Positions 35,341 through 44,211 of a stretch of 64,000 bases of DNA are shown in pieces. The DNA lies in the NCBI GenBank assembly GCA_963835465.1, contig CAWIFR010000006.1:248001-312000 (forward strand). The letters are read 5' to 3'. The notes beneath the pieces were generated by a model, which was given only the letters and a program-made list of their open reading frames with translations, did no database searches and was not told where the DNA came from. The first letter of the stretch is position 1. Each line of letters opens with the position of its first letter. The position numbers and the translations under genes were made by a program. The stretch comes from Bog-756 sp963835465. GTDB taxonomy: Bacteria; Actinomycetota; Acidimicrobiia; Acidimicrobiales; RAAP-2.

Positions 35341-36990
35341 ATGCGAAGTATCCGTGCATTGAAGATTGTGGCCATCGCCGCAGCAGTGGCCGCGTCCCTG
35401 GTAGGTACGGCGACCGCCGCCTCGGCCGCGACCGCGGTGGCCGCGGTGACCGTGTCGACGACTGACTACACCCCGTCGGCCACCGGCATCACCTACACGG
35501 TCACCTTCCGGGCCACCGGGGGGCTGCCTGCGCCACTGGGAAGCCAGTCCATCACTCTGACCGGACTGGGCGGCAACCTGCCCACCACGGCCAGCTCGTA
35601 CAGCATCGACTCCCAGTCCCATTCCGGGACCGTGCAGACCATCACCCCGACGGCTGGTGGGGAGGTGCTGACCGTGCCGACCCTCGCACCGACAGGTGCC
35701 GGGAGCAACCTCACCGCGGTCAATGCCAACTCCATCGTCATCGTGACGGTGAGCGGCGTGACCAACCCGCCGGCGGGCAGTGACTCGATCAGCGCCAGCA
35801 CCTCGGTGGACACCGCGGCGGTGGCCAGCGCCAACTTCACCATCGGCATACCTGCCGCACTGGTGGCCTCGGGCGGGAACAACCAGACCGCCCAGGTGAA
35901 CACGGCGTTCCCCCTCCACCTCGGGGCCAGCCTCAGGGACGGCACGGGGCTGGCCATGAACCAGCCCGGGGTCCCGGTGACCTTCACCGCCGTCGCCGGT
36001 ACCAACGGGGCCAGCGGCACCTTCGGTGGGGCGTCGTCCATCATCGTGCCTGCGGGTAACACCGGCGTGGCCACCGTGCCCGCGGCCAGCTCGCTGACCG
36101 CCAACGGCATCGCCGGGAGCTTCACCGTCACGGCCTCGGCCGGCGCGCTGAGCGCGACCTTCACCGAGACCAACTCCGCCGCCGCCCCGCCGCCGCCGCC
36201 GAGCGACCACGGCTACTGGCTGGTCGGTGGTGACGGTGGCATCTTCTCCTTCGGATCGGCCGTCTTCCACGGCTCCACGGGCTCCCTCAAGCTGAGCCGG
36301 CCCGTCGTGGGCATCACGCCGACCCCCTCCAACAACGGCTACTGGCTCGATGCCTCCGACGGCGGGGTCTTCGCCTTCGACACCGGCTTCTACGGCTCCA
36401 TCCCCGGCCTGGGCATCCTGCCCGCCGACTACCCCGGGCCCGGCCGCAAGCTGGCCGCACCGGTGGTCGGCATGGTCCCCTCGAGCTCCGGTCAGGGCTA
36501 CTTCATGGTGGCCTCCGACGGTGGCGTCTTCGCCTTCGGTGACGCAGCGTTCGAGGGATCCTGCCCCGCCATCGGCGGGTGCGCGGGAGCGGCCGTGGCC
36601 GTCATGCCTGACGCCAACAACGACGGCTACTGGTTGGTCACGGCGACCGGCCATGTCTACGCCTTCGGTAACGCACCCGTCCTCGGGGCACCCAACGGGG
36701 TGAGCGCACCAGTGACCTCGGCTGTCCGCACCCATGACGGGAACGGCTACTGGATCCTCCTGGCCAACGGCACCGTGCTCCCCTTCGGTGACGCAGCCAA
36801 CCTGGGCGGTCCGACCGGGCTCGCCAACGGCCTCCGTCCGGCCACCGCCATCTTCGCCACCCAAACCGGCGGCGGGTACTGGGTGGCCCTGTCCGACGGC
36901 ACCGTCGCCAACTTCGGGGACGCCCCCAACGACGGCGGGATGAACGGCACGCACCTCAATGCGCCGATCATCGCGGCAACCGGCTGGTAG
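35341..36990 (+). CDS. Secreted surface protein with Ig-like region and GYW repeats
   Basis: This 549-residue protein has a clear signal peptide (IVAIAAAVAASLVGTATAAS). A Thr/Ser/Ala-rich beta-type region (about 32-280, Ig-like) follows, then a PPPPP linker and about seven degenerate repeats of 40-55 residues with the core GYWLVGGDGGIFSFGSAVFHG. The repeat family is the same as in the B12-operon toroid protein but more diverged, and it may fold as a beta-propeller. It is probably cell-surface or secreted with a binding role; its ligand is unknown. A good ribosome site (AGGAG) precedes the ATG. A strong hairpin terminator follows. Confidence 0.85.
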   Translation: MRSIRALKIVAIAAAVAASLVGTATAASAATAVAAVTVSTTDYTPSATGITYTVTFRATGGLPAPLGSQSITLTGLGGNLPTTASSYSIDSQSHSGTVQTITPTAGGEVLTVPTLAPTGAGSNLTAVNANSIVIVTVSGVTNPPAGSDSISASTSVDTAAVASANFTIGIPAALVASGGNNQTAQVNTAFPLHLGASLRDGTGLAMNQPGVPVTFTAVAGTNGASGTFGGASSIIVPAGNTGVATVPAASSLTANGIAGSFTVTASAGALSATFTETNSAAAPPPPPSDHGYWLVGGDGGIFSFGSAVFHGSTGSLKLSRPVVGITPTPSNNGYWLDASDGGVFAFDTGFYGSIPGLGILPADYPGPGRKLAAPVVGMVPSSSGQGYFMVASDGGVFAFGDAAFEGSCPAIGGCAGAAVAVMPDANNDGYWLVTATGHVYAFGNAPVLGAPNGVSAPVTSAVRTHDGNGYWILLANGTVLPFGDAANLGGPTGLANGLRPATAIFATQTGGGYWVALSDGTVANFGDAPNDGGMNGTHLNAPIIAATGW

Positions 36991-37022
36991 TCCCGCAGCC
37001 ACCGCAGTACTCACAGCATCAA

Positions 37023-37058
37023 CGTCAGGCCGGGGCAGCCACTTGCCCCGGCCTGACG
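37023..37058. terminator. Strong bidirectional hairpin terminator
   Basis: A perfect 15-bp inverted repeat (CGTCAGGCCGGGGCA and its complement, 6-nt loop) sits between two convergent genes, 33 bp after the surface-protein stop and 14 bp before the stop of the opposite hydrolase gene. It could end transcription from both sides. A U-tract is absent, as is common in high-GC actinobacteria. Confidence 0.85.
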
Positions 37059-37072
37059 CAATTCTGGGGCCG

Positions 37073-38206
37073 TCAGAGCGACCGGTAGACGGCGTCGATG
37101 AGAGCCCGGTTGCGGGTGCTCTGCCACCGCGGAATTACGTGGTTCATGGCGTAGCCAAAGGCCACCCCGGCCTCGGGGTCGGCAAAGCCCACCGCTCCCC
37201 CGGTCCCGAAATGGCCGAAGCTCCCCTGGTTGGGCCCGAACGAGCGGCGCGGGGTGGTGGGCGCGAACCCCAGGCCGAAGGTGACCTCCTCGCCCAGCAC
37301 CGGGCAGTAGCCCGCAGACTGGGCCGAGGTGGCTTCGCCCAACAGGTCGGCCGACAGAAGCAGTCCGGGCCGGAGGAGCCCGTCGTAGAGGTGGGCGATG
37401 CCCCTCGCCGTGGCGTGGCCGTTGGTCGACGGGATCTCCGCGGCCCGCCAGGCCGGCGTGTTGACGACGCCAATCGACGAGTAGCCCGGAGGGTTGACGT
37501 AGCCCAACACGGTCATGAGCTCGTCCCCGGTGAGCTCGTCCATCGATCCGTCCATGACCGGAGCGGGACCGGCCCAGATCACGTCGGCACAGCGGTGCTG
37601 GTGGCCGGGAGGAACCCCGAACCACACGTCGGCACCCAGAGGACCGGCCACGGCGCGTAGGCGAGCGCCGCACGACTCCCCGCTCAGTCGGCGCACCAGC
37701 TCACCGATCAGATGACCGTAGGTGTTGGTGTGGTAGGCGTGCCGCGCGCCCGGCTCCCACCACGCCTCGGTGGCGGCGAGGGCCCGGGTCATCCGACGCC
37801 AGTCCCAGAGGTCCGCGTTGGTGAGCGGCTCACGGATGGCCGGCACTCCGGCACGGTGACAGAGGGCCTGACGCAGGGTGGCGCGCGCTTTGCCGGCCAC
37901 GGCGAATTCCGGCCAGATCGAGCCGACTGGGTCGTCGAGTCCGATGCGGCCCTGGTCGACGAGTTGCAGCACCAGTAGAGCCACGAGGGACTTGCCCACC
38001 GAGTACATGTCGACCAACGTGTCGGGCCTCCAGGGGGTCCTGCGGTTCTCGTCGGACCATCCGCCGGCGAGGTCCACCACGACCCGGTGATCGACCATGA
38101 CGCAGACCCCGGCTCCGACCTCACCCCGGTCGGCGAAGTTGCGCTCGAACTCCTCAGCCACACTCCTGAAGCGCTCATCGCAGGGTCCGACGACAGGTAC
38201 GTCCAC
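37073..38206 (-). CDS. Serine hydrolase, beta-lactamase/EstB family
   Basis: This 377-residue protein has the class C beta-lactamase/esterase fold. The SxxK nucleophile motif is SVGKS and the Tyr of the YxN-like motif is in YHTNTYG. A late FGHFGTGG (KTG-equivalent region) completes the site. Such proteins are mostly esterases or peptidases, rarely true lactamases. No signal peptide is seen. The start is taken as the GTG at 38206; the frame extends further upstream without coding character. Confidence 0.88.
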   Translation of the reverse strand: MDVPVVGPCDERFRSVAEEFERNFADRGEVGAGVCVMVDHRVVVDLAGGWSDENRRTPWRPDTLVDMYSVGKSLVALLVLQLVDQGRIGLDDPVGSIWPEFAVAGKARATLRQALCHRAGVPAIREPLTNADLWDWRRMTRALAATEAWWEPGARHAYHTNTYGHLIGELVRRLSGESCGARLRAVAGPLGADVWFGVPPGHQHRCADVIWAGPAPVMDGSMDELTGDELMTVLGYVNPPGYSSIGVVNTPAWRAAEIPSTNGHATARGIAHLYDGLLRPGLLLSADLLGEATSAQSAGYCPVLGEEVTFGLGFAPTTPRRSFGPNQGSFGHFGTGGAVGFADPEAGVAFGYAMNHVIPRWQSTRNRALIDAVYRSL

Positions 38207-38253
38207 CCCGGCAGTATTCCAGCCAGCCGAGCTGCGGCTCGCCGATGGGAGGG

Positions 38254-39171
38254 TCAGCGACCCGATCCGGTCGTCGCTTGTCCAGTCGGCCGGCGCGTGA
38301 GACCGGTCACTCCCTGGGCGGCAACCAGGAAGATCGGTTCGCCGGCCTCGGAGAATGCCCGCCAGCAGGCCTCCACCAGCTTGACCTGGTGGGCGTCCCG
38401 GCTCTGGGCGGCCACGGAAAAGAGGTGACCGTCCCACCCTCCAGGCCCGCCGGTCGCCGTGTCCGGCACCGGACCGGAGTAGAGGGCACCGTGTTCAGCC
38501 CTCACCTGGGCCACGGCCGCCATCGCGGCCTCTGGGTCCAGGTGCCCGAGCAGAAGTCCCACAGCCATGGCACCGGTCACCCCATGGAGATTGACGATGC
38601 TGGGTCGATCGACAAAGTAACGAGCCCCGTGCGCAGCGGCAGCGAGGACACCGTCGTGGTCGTCGGTAGGCGACGTGACGGGCGGCACTGGCTGCCCGGG
38701 GGTGAAGCGGGCCGCCCAGTAGGCCAGGGATCGGGCCAGCTCCGCCTGGCGGGCCGGCGAGTCGGCGGTGCTCAGCGCCCGAACGGCATGGCCGGTCCGG
38801 ATCACACCGTGGAACAGGGCGGCGCCCAGGCCCGGCACGAGTCTCGGCACCCACACCCTCACCACGCGCTGCCAACCTGACTCGGCAATGGCCCCGTCGA
38901 AGTAGCCGATCCACTCCGGAAGGCGCCGGTACTCCCCCACGGCACCCTGCCAGCCGGAACCGGCAAAACCCTGCGGCGCCTCGGGACGGGGCCCGTCTCC
39001 GACCATGCGGACGAACCGCCGGGACCATGCACCGATCTGGTCGTCCAGCCCCATGGCGTCCAGGGCCTCGCAGGCCATAGGACCATGGTTGACGAAGCCG
39101 TTGGGCAGTTCGAAGTCAGAGCCCGCCATGCGCTCGAACGCCTCGTCGAGCACGAATCGTGACTCGGTCAT
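38254..39171 (-). CDS. Questin oxidase-like protein
   Basis: This protein of about 305 residues matches the questin oxidase-like family (Pfam PF14027). It has the N-terminal NGFVNHGPMACEAL segment, then HGVIRTGHAVRAL and the C-terminal DAHQVKLVEACWRAF with histidines that may bind metal or substrate. In fungi a related enzyme opens an anthraquinone ring; bacterial members have no proven substrate. The ATG at 39171 is chosen because GGGAGGG sits just upstream. A MerR/SoxR-like dyad lies 57 bp upstream. Confidence 0.82.
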   Translation of the reverse strand: MTESRFVLDEAFERMAGSDFELPNGFVNHGPMACEALDAMGLDDQIGAWSRRFVRMVGDGPRPEAPQGFAGSGWQGAVGEYRRLPEWIGYFDGAIAESGWQRVVRVWVPRLVPGLGAALFHGVIRTGHAVRALSTADSPARQAELARSLAYWAARFTPGQPVPPVTSPTDDHDGVLAAAAHGARYFVDRPSIVNLHGVTGAMAVGLLLGHLDPEAAMAAVAQVRAEHGALYSGPVPDTATGGPGGWDGHLFSVAAQSRDAHQVKLVEACWRAFSEAGEPIFLVAAQGVTGLTRRPTGQATTGSGR

Positions 39172-39227
39172 ACCGGTCCCTCCCATCGGTTCGATCTGGC
39201 CCGGCGGCTCCACCCCACTCACGTTAA

Positions 39228-39249
39228 GACCTCAAGTGCGGTTGAGGTC
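39228..39249 (-). promoter_or_regulatory. MerR/SoxR-like operator in a 19-bp-spacer promoter
   Basis: The inverted repeat GACCTCAA-N6-TTGAGGTC (8-bp arms) resembles SoxR/MerR-family operators. Read on the minus strand, TTGACC and TAACGT flank it with a 19-bp spacer, the hallmark of MerR-activated promoters. It faces the questin-oxidase-like gene. No MerR-type regulator gene is in the window. Confidence 0.6.
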
Positions 39250-39416
39250 AAGGACGGGCGAGTTCCTGGGGCTCGGTTGGGCCGGCGGACAGCGCGGGAG
39301 GACGGACCCCGCCACAATCCCACCCCGAGTGCACACGCTGACCACAGTGGTTGCCGGGCCCGACCCTGACGATGGAGCTTCCCGGAGCCTCCGGGGAACG
39401 TACTCTTGACCTCACC

Positions 39417-39761
39417 ATGGACGACATCCAGGCGGCGATCAGGGAACTCGAGCGGCTGTGCGAGGCAGTCGACGAGTTGGAGTCGACCCTGCGTCGCTCC
39501 AAGAGGCAGTTCAACAAGGCACTTCGGTCCCTTCAGAACGGCGCACCGGTCGAAACGGCCTTGGAGAAGAGCGACTCCGCCGTGACCCGCGTCTCCCTGA
39601 CCGCGGCCCTGGAGACCTTCGAGAAGCAACGCCTCGCCTCGCGTCTCTCCCTCATCGCGGCGGGCGCGAGCCAAGGCCTGTCCATCAACAGCATCAGCCG
39701 CTCGTGGGGCATTTCCCGGCAGCTGGCGTCACGCTACGTGCATCAGGTGCGGGGGAGGTAG
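39417..39761 (+). CDS. Small helix-turn-helix protein
   Basis: This 114-residue protein is helical throughout. An N-terminal coiled-coil-like part (IRELERLCEAVDELESTLRR) precedes a C-terminal HTH-like motif (SINSISRSWGISRQLASRYV) similar to the recognition helix pair of sigma/transposase-like HTHs. A DNA-binding role is inferred. The start at 39417 is uncertain, because ribosome sites are weak and ATG codons at 39351 and 39372 are also in frame. It is divergent from the questin-oxidase-like gene. Confidence 0.65.
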   Translation: MDDIQAAIRELERLCEAVDELESTLRRSKRQFNKALRSLQNGAPVETALEKSDSAVTRVSLTAALETFEKQRLASRLSLIAAGASQGLSINSISRSWGISRQLASRYVHQVRGR

Positions 39762-39833
39762 GGCACGCACTGAGTGTTGCACGCACCACCTCTTGCGATG
39801 GTACCGTGGCCCGGCCCGGGCCGGCCCTGATTT

Positions 39834-39865
39834 CCGCCAATCAGCAACGCCGGTTCCCGCCAATC
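39834..39865. repeat. Pair of CCGCCAATC direct repeats, 23 bp apart
   Basis: Two identical 9-bp sites (39834-39842 and 39857-39865) lie about two helical turns apart in the 237-bp gap upstream of the FAD oxidoreductase. The spacing fits a dimeric regulator site, but there is no family match. Confidence 0.35.
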
Positions 39866-39998
39866 GGTCGTTTGGCCGGCCCGGGCTCTTACTGCTTTCG
39901 ACGTTCGGGCACCGTCGGTTCAACGAACGAGTCGGAAAATGGATCGGAGCTCGGCGCAAGCACCCCTGGAAAGCGCGGGCTGCACTACGGTGACCCCG

Positions 39999-41560
39999 AT
40001 GCCGGACTACGACGCCATCGTCATCGGAGCAGGGCACAACGGGCTCACCGCCGCAGCGGTGATGGCTCGGGGCGGGATGCGTGTCCTGTGCGTCGAGAAG
40101 AACCACTTCATCGGGGGCATGGCCTCGACCAACGAGCTGGTGCGGGGCTATCAGTTTGAGCTGGCCGGTTCCATCCAGTTCCCGATCCCGACCGAGATCT
40201 ACGACGACCTCGACTTCGCCTCGTGCCCGATCTACGAGCCCGAGGTCCAGTCGGCCGCCATCGGTCCGGCTGGAGAGCCGCCCCTCTTGCTGTACAGCGA
40301 TCCCGAGCGCCTGGTCGACCATCTGAACGAGGCCCTGGGTCTCGAGGCGGTACTGGGCATGGCCGAGGTGGCAGGATGGGCCGAGGCCCCGGCCCGGGCC
40401 ATCGGTCGCTTCGATGTTCGAAAGCCACCCAAGTCGCTCGACGAGATGTGGGCCTGTGCATCCAACGAGAAGGAGCGCCAAGCCATCCGTATGGCCATGT
40501 TCGGCAGCGTGATGGACGTCATCGACGAGTTCCTCCCCGATCGGGAGCAGCACGCCCAGGTCCGCAGCATGCTGGCCTTCCTCTCGGTCAACTCCACCTA
40601 CCGGGGACCGGCCTCGCCGGGGAGTGCTCTGTGCCTGGCCTTCGCCCTCGCCTCGCCCACCGAGGCCACCATGGCCAAGGTCCGGGGCGGCATCGGGACC
40701 ATGTCCGACCACCTCCTCACCCTGTTCGAGCAGGCGGGAGGCGAGCTACGGCGCCACGTGAAGGTCGTCAGGATCATGGCGGACGGCGGGCGGGTCCAAG
40801 GAGTGGACCTGGGTGACGGTCAGCTCGCCACCGCCCCCATCGTGGTGTCCAACCTCGATCCCACCGCCACCTTCACCCAGCTCCTGGCCCGTGACACCCT
40901 GCCCGATGCGTTCGCCCGACGGATCGACGCCATTGACCACCGAGCCGCCTACTTCCAGATGCACTTCGCCCTGAGCGGCCTTCCCGAGTACACCGGACCC
41001 TATGAGGTGCTGAACGAAGGGGACCTTCGCCAGAACGTGACGTTCTTCGGCACCGCCGAACAGATGCAGATCGACTTCGAGGGATGCGACCGGGGTCTTG
41101 TGCCGCGATGGCCCTCGTGCAATCTGGCCATTTCCACCCTGCGGGATCCGGCCCTGGCCCCAGAGGGAAACACGCGGCCAGCACCTTCGCCTTCTACGCC
41201 CCGATCGGCACCGACGGCGCCGATCGGGCGCGCCTGCGAGATGAGATGGCCGACCGCATCGTGGCCACCATCAGCTCCCGGGCCCCCAATTTCCCCGATC
41301 TCATCGAACGGCAGATCAACTATCCGGCCTACACCTATGAACTCATGTTCGGGTGCACCGACGGGGATTTCACCCATGGCCTGCTGCAGCCCGAGTTCAT
41401 GGGTCCGTTCCGGCCCGGACCCCGGGGATGGCCGGACTGCCCCATCCCCGTCGAAGGGCTCTATCTGTGCGGCGCCGGCTGCCACGGGGGACCGGGGATC
41501 ACCTTCATCCCGGGATACAACTGCGGCCACGAGGTCCTCGAGTCCGCGGGCCGGTCCTAG
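39999..41560 (+). CDS. Phytoene-desaturase-like FAD oxidoreductase, one frameshift
   Basis: The joined protein is about 520 residues. The FAD-binding Rossmann motif is AIVIGAGHNGLTAAAVMA, followed by VEKNHFIGGMAST, and the C-terminal flavin-contact region is LYLCGAGCHGGPGITFIPGY. This fits the phytoene dehydrogenase/amine-oxidase-like family (COG1233), whose members desaturate or isomerise polyenes and other lipids. The frame breaks near 41164 at GAGGGAAA; one extra G would restore it. The ATG at 39999 gives the canonical N-terminus. The gene ends convergent with a small gene and overlaps it by 4 nt. Confidence 0.87.
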
Positions 41561-41802
41561 ACGGGAGCCAGTGCCGCCTCAGGCGACGCTTGCCCTCCCC
41601 GACGAACCAGGCACTCCGGTGTGATGCCGCTGTCGGAGGGCGCGGCGTCTCCGTAGGAGTCACCCGTCGGGGCGGGCCGGTCATACAAGCGGAGCCCTTC
41701 TTCGTCCGGAGGGCGAAGATCAGTGCCCACGGTGCGAAGTGAGCCGGCGTCATCGGTGACGCGCTCGATCAGAACGAGCCGGGTCGATGGCTTCGGGTTC
41801 AT
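41557..41802 (-). CDS. Small unknown protein coupled to the rRNA methylase gene
   Basis: This 81-residue protein is not recognised. It begins PKPSTRLVLIERVTDDAGSL and is acidic and proline-rich toward the end. The ATG overlaps the Erm-like stop as ATGA and is preceded by GAGGAGA, so it is probably translated with the methylase. That would suit a partner or regulator, which is inference. Confidence 0.6.
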   Translation of the reverse strand: MNPKPSTRLVLIERVTDDAGSLRTVGTDLRPPDEEGLRLYDRPAPTGDSYGDAAPSDSGITPECLVRRGGQASPEAALAPV

Positions 41803-42380
41803 GGCTGTCTCCTCGTTGGGATCGGGTGCCTCGGTTGGCCCAGGTCTCGACGAACGACAACGAGCACAGCGACGCCGTTGGGGGGTGGTGGACGAAACGC
41901 CGATCGAGGCGGGGGTCGTCCGATACGGACCATGAAGTTGCGGTCCCAGCGTGCTCGGCCGGGAGCGCGGTGCGAACTCCAGCGCTGGGCGGCGTGCCAG
42001 GGCACGAGCAGGTCCGCTCGGATCAGACGACTACCGGGGCTGACCAGGCGCTTGACGAGTGACGTGGTGATCCCGAACGGCGGGTTCGACACCACTTTGA
42101 AGGGACGACGCGGGAGACGCAGATCGGCGGCGTCGGCCCGAACGACCGTAACGTCGCATCGGTCGAACTGGTTCCTCAGGTCCGCGGCGCGCTGTGGATG
42201 CAGCTCAATCGCGACAACGCGTGCGCCTGCCGCGACGAGCGCGCGGGTTACTGAGCCAGTTCCCGCACCCACATCGAGAACGAGGTCACCGGGAAGGACA
42301 CCAGCGTCTGCGACGAAGCGGCGCGCCCAACGACTATCGAGTTGATGCCACCCCCACCGTGGCCCACGGCTCGCGGACAC
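41799..42380 (-). CDS. Erm(37)-like 23S rRNA adenine N6-methyltransferase
   Basis: This 193-residue protein matches the short mycobacterial-type Erm. The N-terminus (WGWHQLDSRWARRFV), SAM motif DVGAGTG (36-42), AIELHPQR and catalytic NPPF (99-102) are all present. It lacks the full C-terminal RNA-binding domain of classical Erm enzymes. Members methylate A2058 and neighbours of 23S rRNA and confer macrolide/lincosamide tolerance. The GTG start is preceded by a weak site. A possible leader at 42381-42500 was not recognised as an attenuator. Confidence 0.85.
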   Translation of the reverse strand: MSASRGPRWGWHQLDSRWARRFVADAGVLPGDLVLDVGAGTGSVTRALVAAGARVVAIELHPQRAADLRNQFDRCDVTVVRADAADLRLPRRPFKVVSNPPFGITTSLVKRLVSPGSRLIRADLLVPWHAAQRWSSHRAPGRARWDRNFMVRIGRPPPRSAFRPPPPNGVAVLVVVRRDLGQPRHPIPTRRQP

Positions 42381-42500
42381 GGAAGACCATCACCATGCAG
42401 CAGGACATGCGTCAGATCCTAAACGCACCTCCGGGGAGGTGTCACCCTCCGCCGGATCGGAATCTCGCCACCAACGAAGCAAGGTTGCCCGACACGGCTC

Positions 42501-43064
42501 CTAGAACGGGAGCCCCTTGAACCGAAGGGGCCCGTCAGGAAGCTCTGCTCCCTGGGCCAGGGGGGTCCAACAGGTGTGGAGAGGCATGTCGATCGGCCCC
42601 TTCCGCTGTCCAACCGACACCGGGCCAGGAGCACGCACCCAGCCGAGTCTCCCGTAGAAGGCCAGCCGTTCCGTACGGCAAAAGAGGATGGCCAGGGAGC
42701 CGCCGTTCGATCGCATCCGCTCCACCGCCCCACCGACCAGCCCGGCGCCGAGCCCGTGACCGCGGTAGTCCGGATGCACCATCACCCCGCCAAGGCCCAG
42801 AGCCTCGACCTCCTCGCCTCCCGCGGCAACCACACGGCTGGGCACCCAGCCGGCATGCCCGATGAGGCGGTCTCCGTCAACCAGTGCGACGTGTTCGGTC
42901 TTGGCCTGCCACTCGATACCGAGGTGATCGGTACCGTAGGGGTCGACCTCGCCGCCGGCGATCTGGCCCTCCTCCTCGGGGCCGAAGTGGGGAAGATCGA
43001 TCAGCTCCACGTCCAGGGAGCGTACCGGTACCGGGTCAGAACGGTCGACGGTCCCGAGCACCAC
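42501..43064 (-). CDS. GNAT-family N-acetyltransferase
   Basis: This protein of about 187 residues has a GNAT fold: VALVDGDRLIGHAGW, the acetyl-CoA loop MVHPDYRGHGLGAGLV and the late strand AILFCRTERLAFYGRLGWVR. The overall form resembles aminoglycoside 2'-N-acetyltransferase-like GNATs, but specificity is not provable. The start is uncertain; GTG at 43064 or 43061 is used because upstream codons overlap the divergent gene. Confidence 0.78.
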   Translation of the reverse strand: MVLGTVDRSDPVPVRSLDVELIDLPHFGPEEEGQIAGGEVDPYGTDHLGIEWQAKTEHVALVDGDRLIGHAGWVPSRVVAAGGEEVEALGLGGVMVHPDYRGHGLGAGLVGGAVERMRSNGGSLAILFCRTERLAFYGRLGWVRAPGPVSVGQRKGPIDMPLHTCWTPLAQGAELPDGPLRFKGLPF

Positions 43065-43092
43065 TACGATGGGGCCACGACCGGGAGGGCAG

Positions 43093-43467
43093 ATGAGCCA
43101 CCTTCGACAGATCAAGCAGACGACCCGTGGCCTCTTGGTCGAACTTGGTGAGAGCCCTGACGAGGTGGCGGAGTCCCTGCAGGCCACCGGCGTACACGGC
43201 GTCCCCCGAGACAACCGGGCGTGCGCCATAGCCCTCTATCTGTCCGTGTTGCTCGGAACCGAGCCCCGGGTCCGCTCGGTCACGGTGGGTCAGTGCTCTC
43301 TCATGATCACCCTGGTGAGCCCGGCGGACGCCCGGCCCGCCGGACGGCTCTGGGTGCAGCTCCCCAAGGCGGTACGGGAGTTCGTCGCCGCCTTCGATGC
43401 CTGTCACTACCCTGACGTCGTGCGAGGCGAGCCGGCGGCGGCCATCCCGGTTCGGCTGGGTCAGTAG
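43093..43467 (+). CDS. Hypothetical small protein
   Basis: This 124-residue protein is helical at the start (HLRQIKQTTRGLLVELGESPDE), then has a mixed core with GVPRDNRACAIALYLSVLLG and an ending with beta character. No domain is recognised. The ATG is preceded by GGGAGGG. It is divergent from the GNAT gene and convergent with the next, whose stop lies 7 bp away. Confidence 0.65.
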   Translation: MSHLRQIKQTTRGLLVELGESPDEVAESLQATGVHGVPRDNRACAIALYLSVLLGTEPRVRSVTVGQCSLMITLVSPADARPAGRLWVQLPKAVREFVAAFDACHYPDVVRGEPAAAIPVRLGQ

Positions 43468-43474
43468 CCGAACC

Positions 43475-43849
43475 TCAGACTTGGCGGAGGGACTCCTGGT
43501 ACATGGCCGTGAGCACGCGGGCCACTGTTCCGTGCACCCCCTTCAGGTCGCGGGCCAGTTCCCCCCAGGCTCCGGTGCTTTCCTCTGCGGCCATCTCCAT
43601 CAGGGATCCGGCTAGATAGGTGTACGACCGAGCCATCCCGACCAACAGGTAGTCCAGATCCGCATAGGGGCACTTGTTCTCCTGCAGCCAGGCTTCGATG
43701 GTCCGCGAGGCCGCCTGAATCTGGTCAGCGTGCGCCACCACCGCCGGCGCCCAGTGGGACTCGCACACGCGGTCGCAGGCGTTGAGCACGGCCATTGACG
43801 CATGCAGTACCGGGGTGACCCCAGACTCCCATTGACGAAACGCGTTCAC
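43475..43849 (-). CDS. Hypothetical small helical protein
   Basis: This 124-residue protein is all helical, with NACDRVCESHWAPAVVAHAD and a YADLDYLLVGMARSYTYLAG segment. Two cysteines lie near the N-terminus and one mid-way. There is no recognised family. The GTG at 43849 is chosen because GGAGGG lies just upstream. It is convergent with the previous gene. Confidence 0.6.
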   Translation of the reverse strand: MNAFRQWESGVTPVLHASMAVLNACDRVCESHWAPAVVAHADQIQAASRTIEAWLQENKCPYADLDYLLVGMARSYTYLAGSLMEMAAEESTGAWGELARDLKGVHGTVARVLTAMYQESLRQV

Positions 43850-44211
43850 TGGCTGCCCTCCAGCGTTGCCCCTACCCAGAACTCTGCCCGGAACGGGCCG
43901 ACGGCGCGTCCTCCGCGCCACGCCCCACTCCAGGCACTGTCCACCAGACGGCAGCTCCGTGGAGCTCACGCCGGTGTCCAGAGCACCATCATGACGGCAT
44001 CCACGGCTCTTGAATAGGGCACACCGCGCCCCGTGGTGGGCGGAACGCGGACAGCAGTCGCACCCGGCGAATCAGCCAGCATCTAGACCACCGGCGACCA
44101 AACGGGGCTGTTCGAGCAGTTGCGATCACCGTCCTCGACGCCGTTCCCCCGCCGCGTCTTCCCGTGCCGATGCGGATCCCCGAGGTGGAGCCAGTAGGTT
44201 CGAACGGACGC
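43850..44211. other. Gene-free stretch
   Basis: This 362-bp stretch lies between two minus-strand genes. No frame here has a domain, a ribosome site and coding-like composition together. It should hold the promoter of the small protein at 43849 and the 3' end of the enoyl-CoA hydratase transcript. No strong hairpin was noticed. Confidence 0.4.

Noticed and set aside
39939..39998. Upstream extension of the FAD oxidoreductase start
   Set aside because: The 20 added residues have no family similarity, and the ATG at 39999 gives the canonical Rossmann N-terminus.
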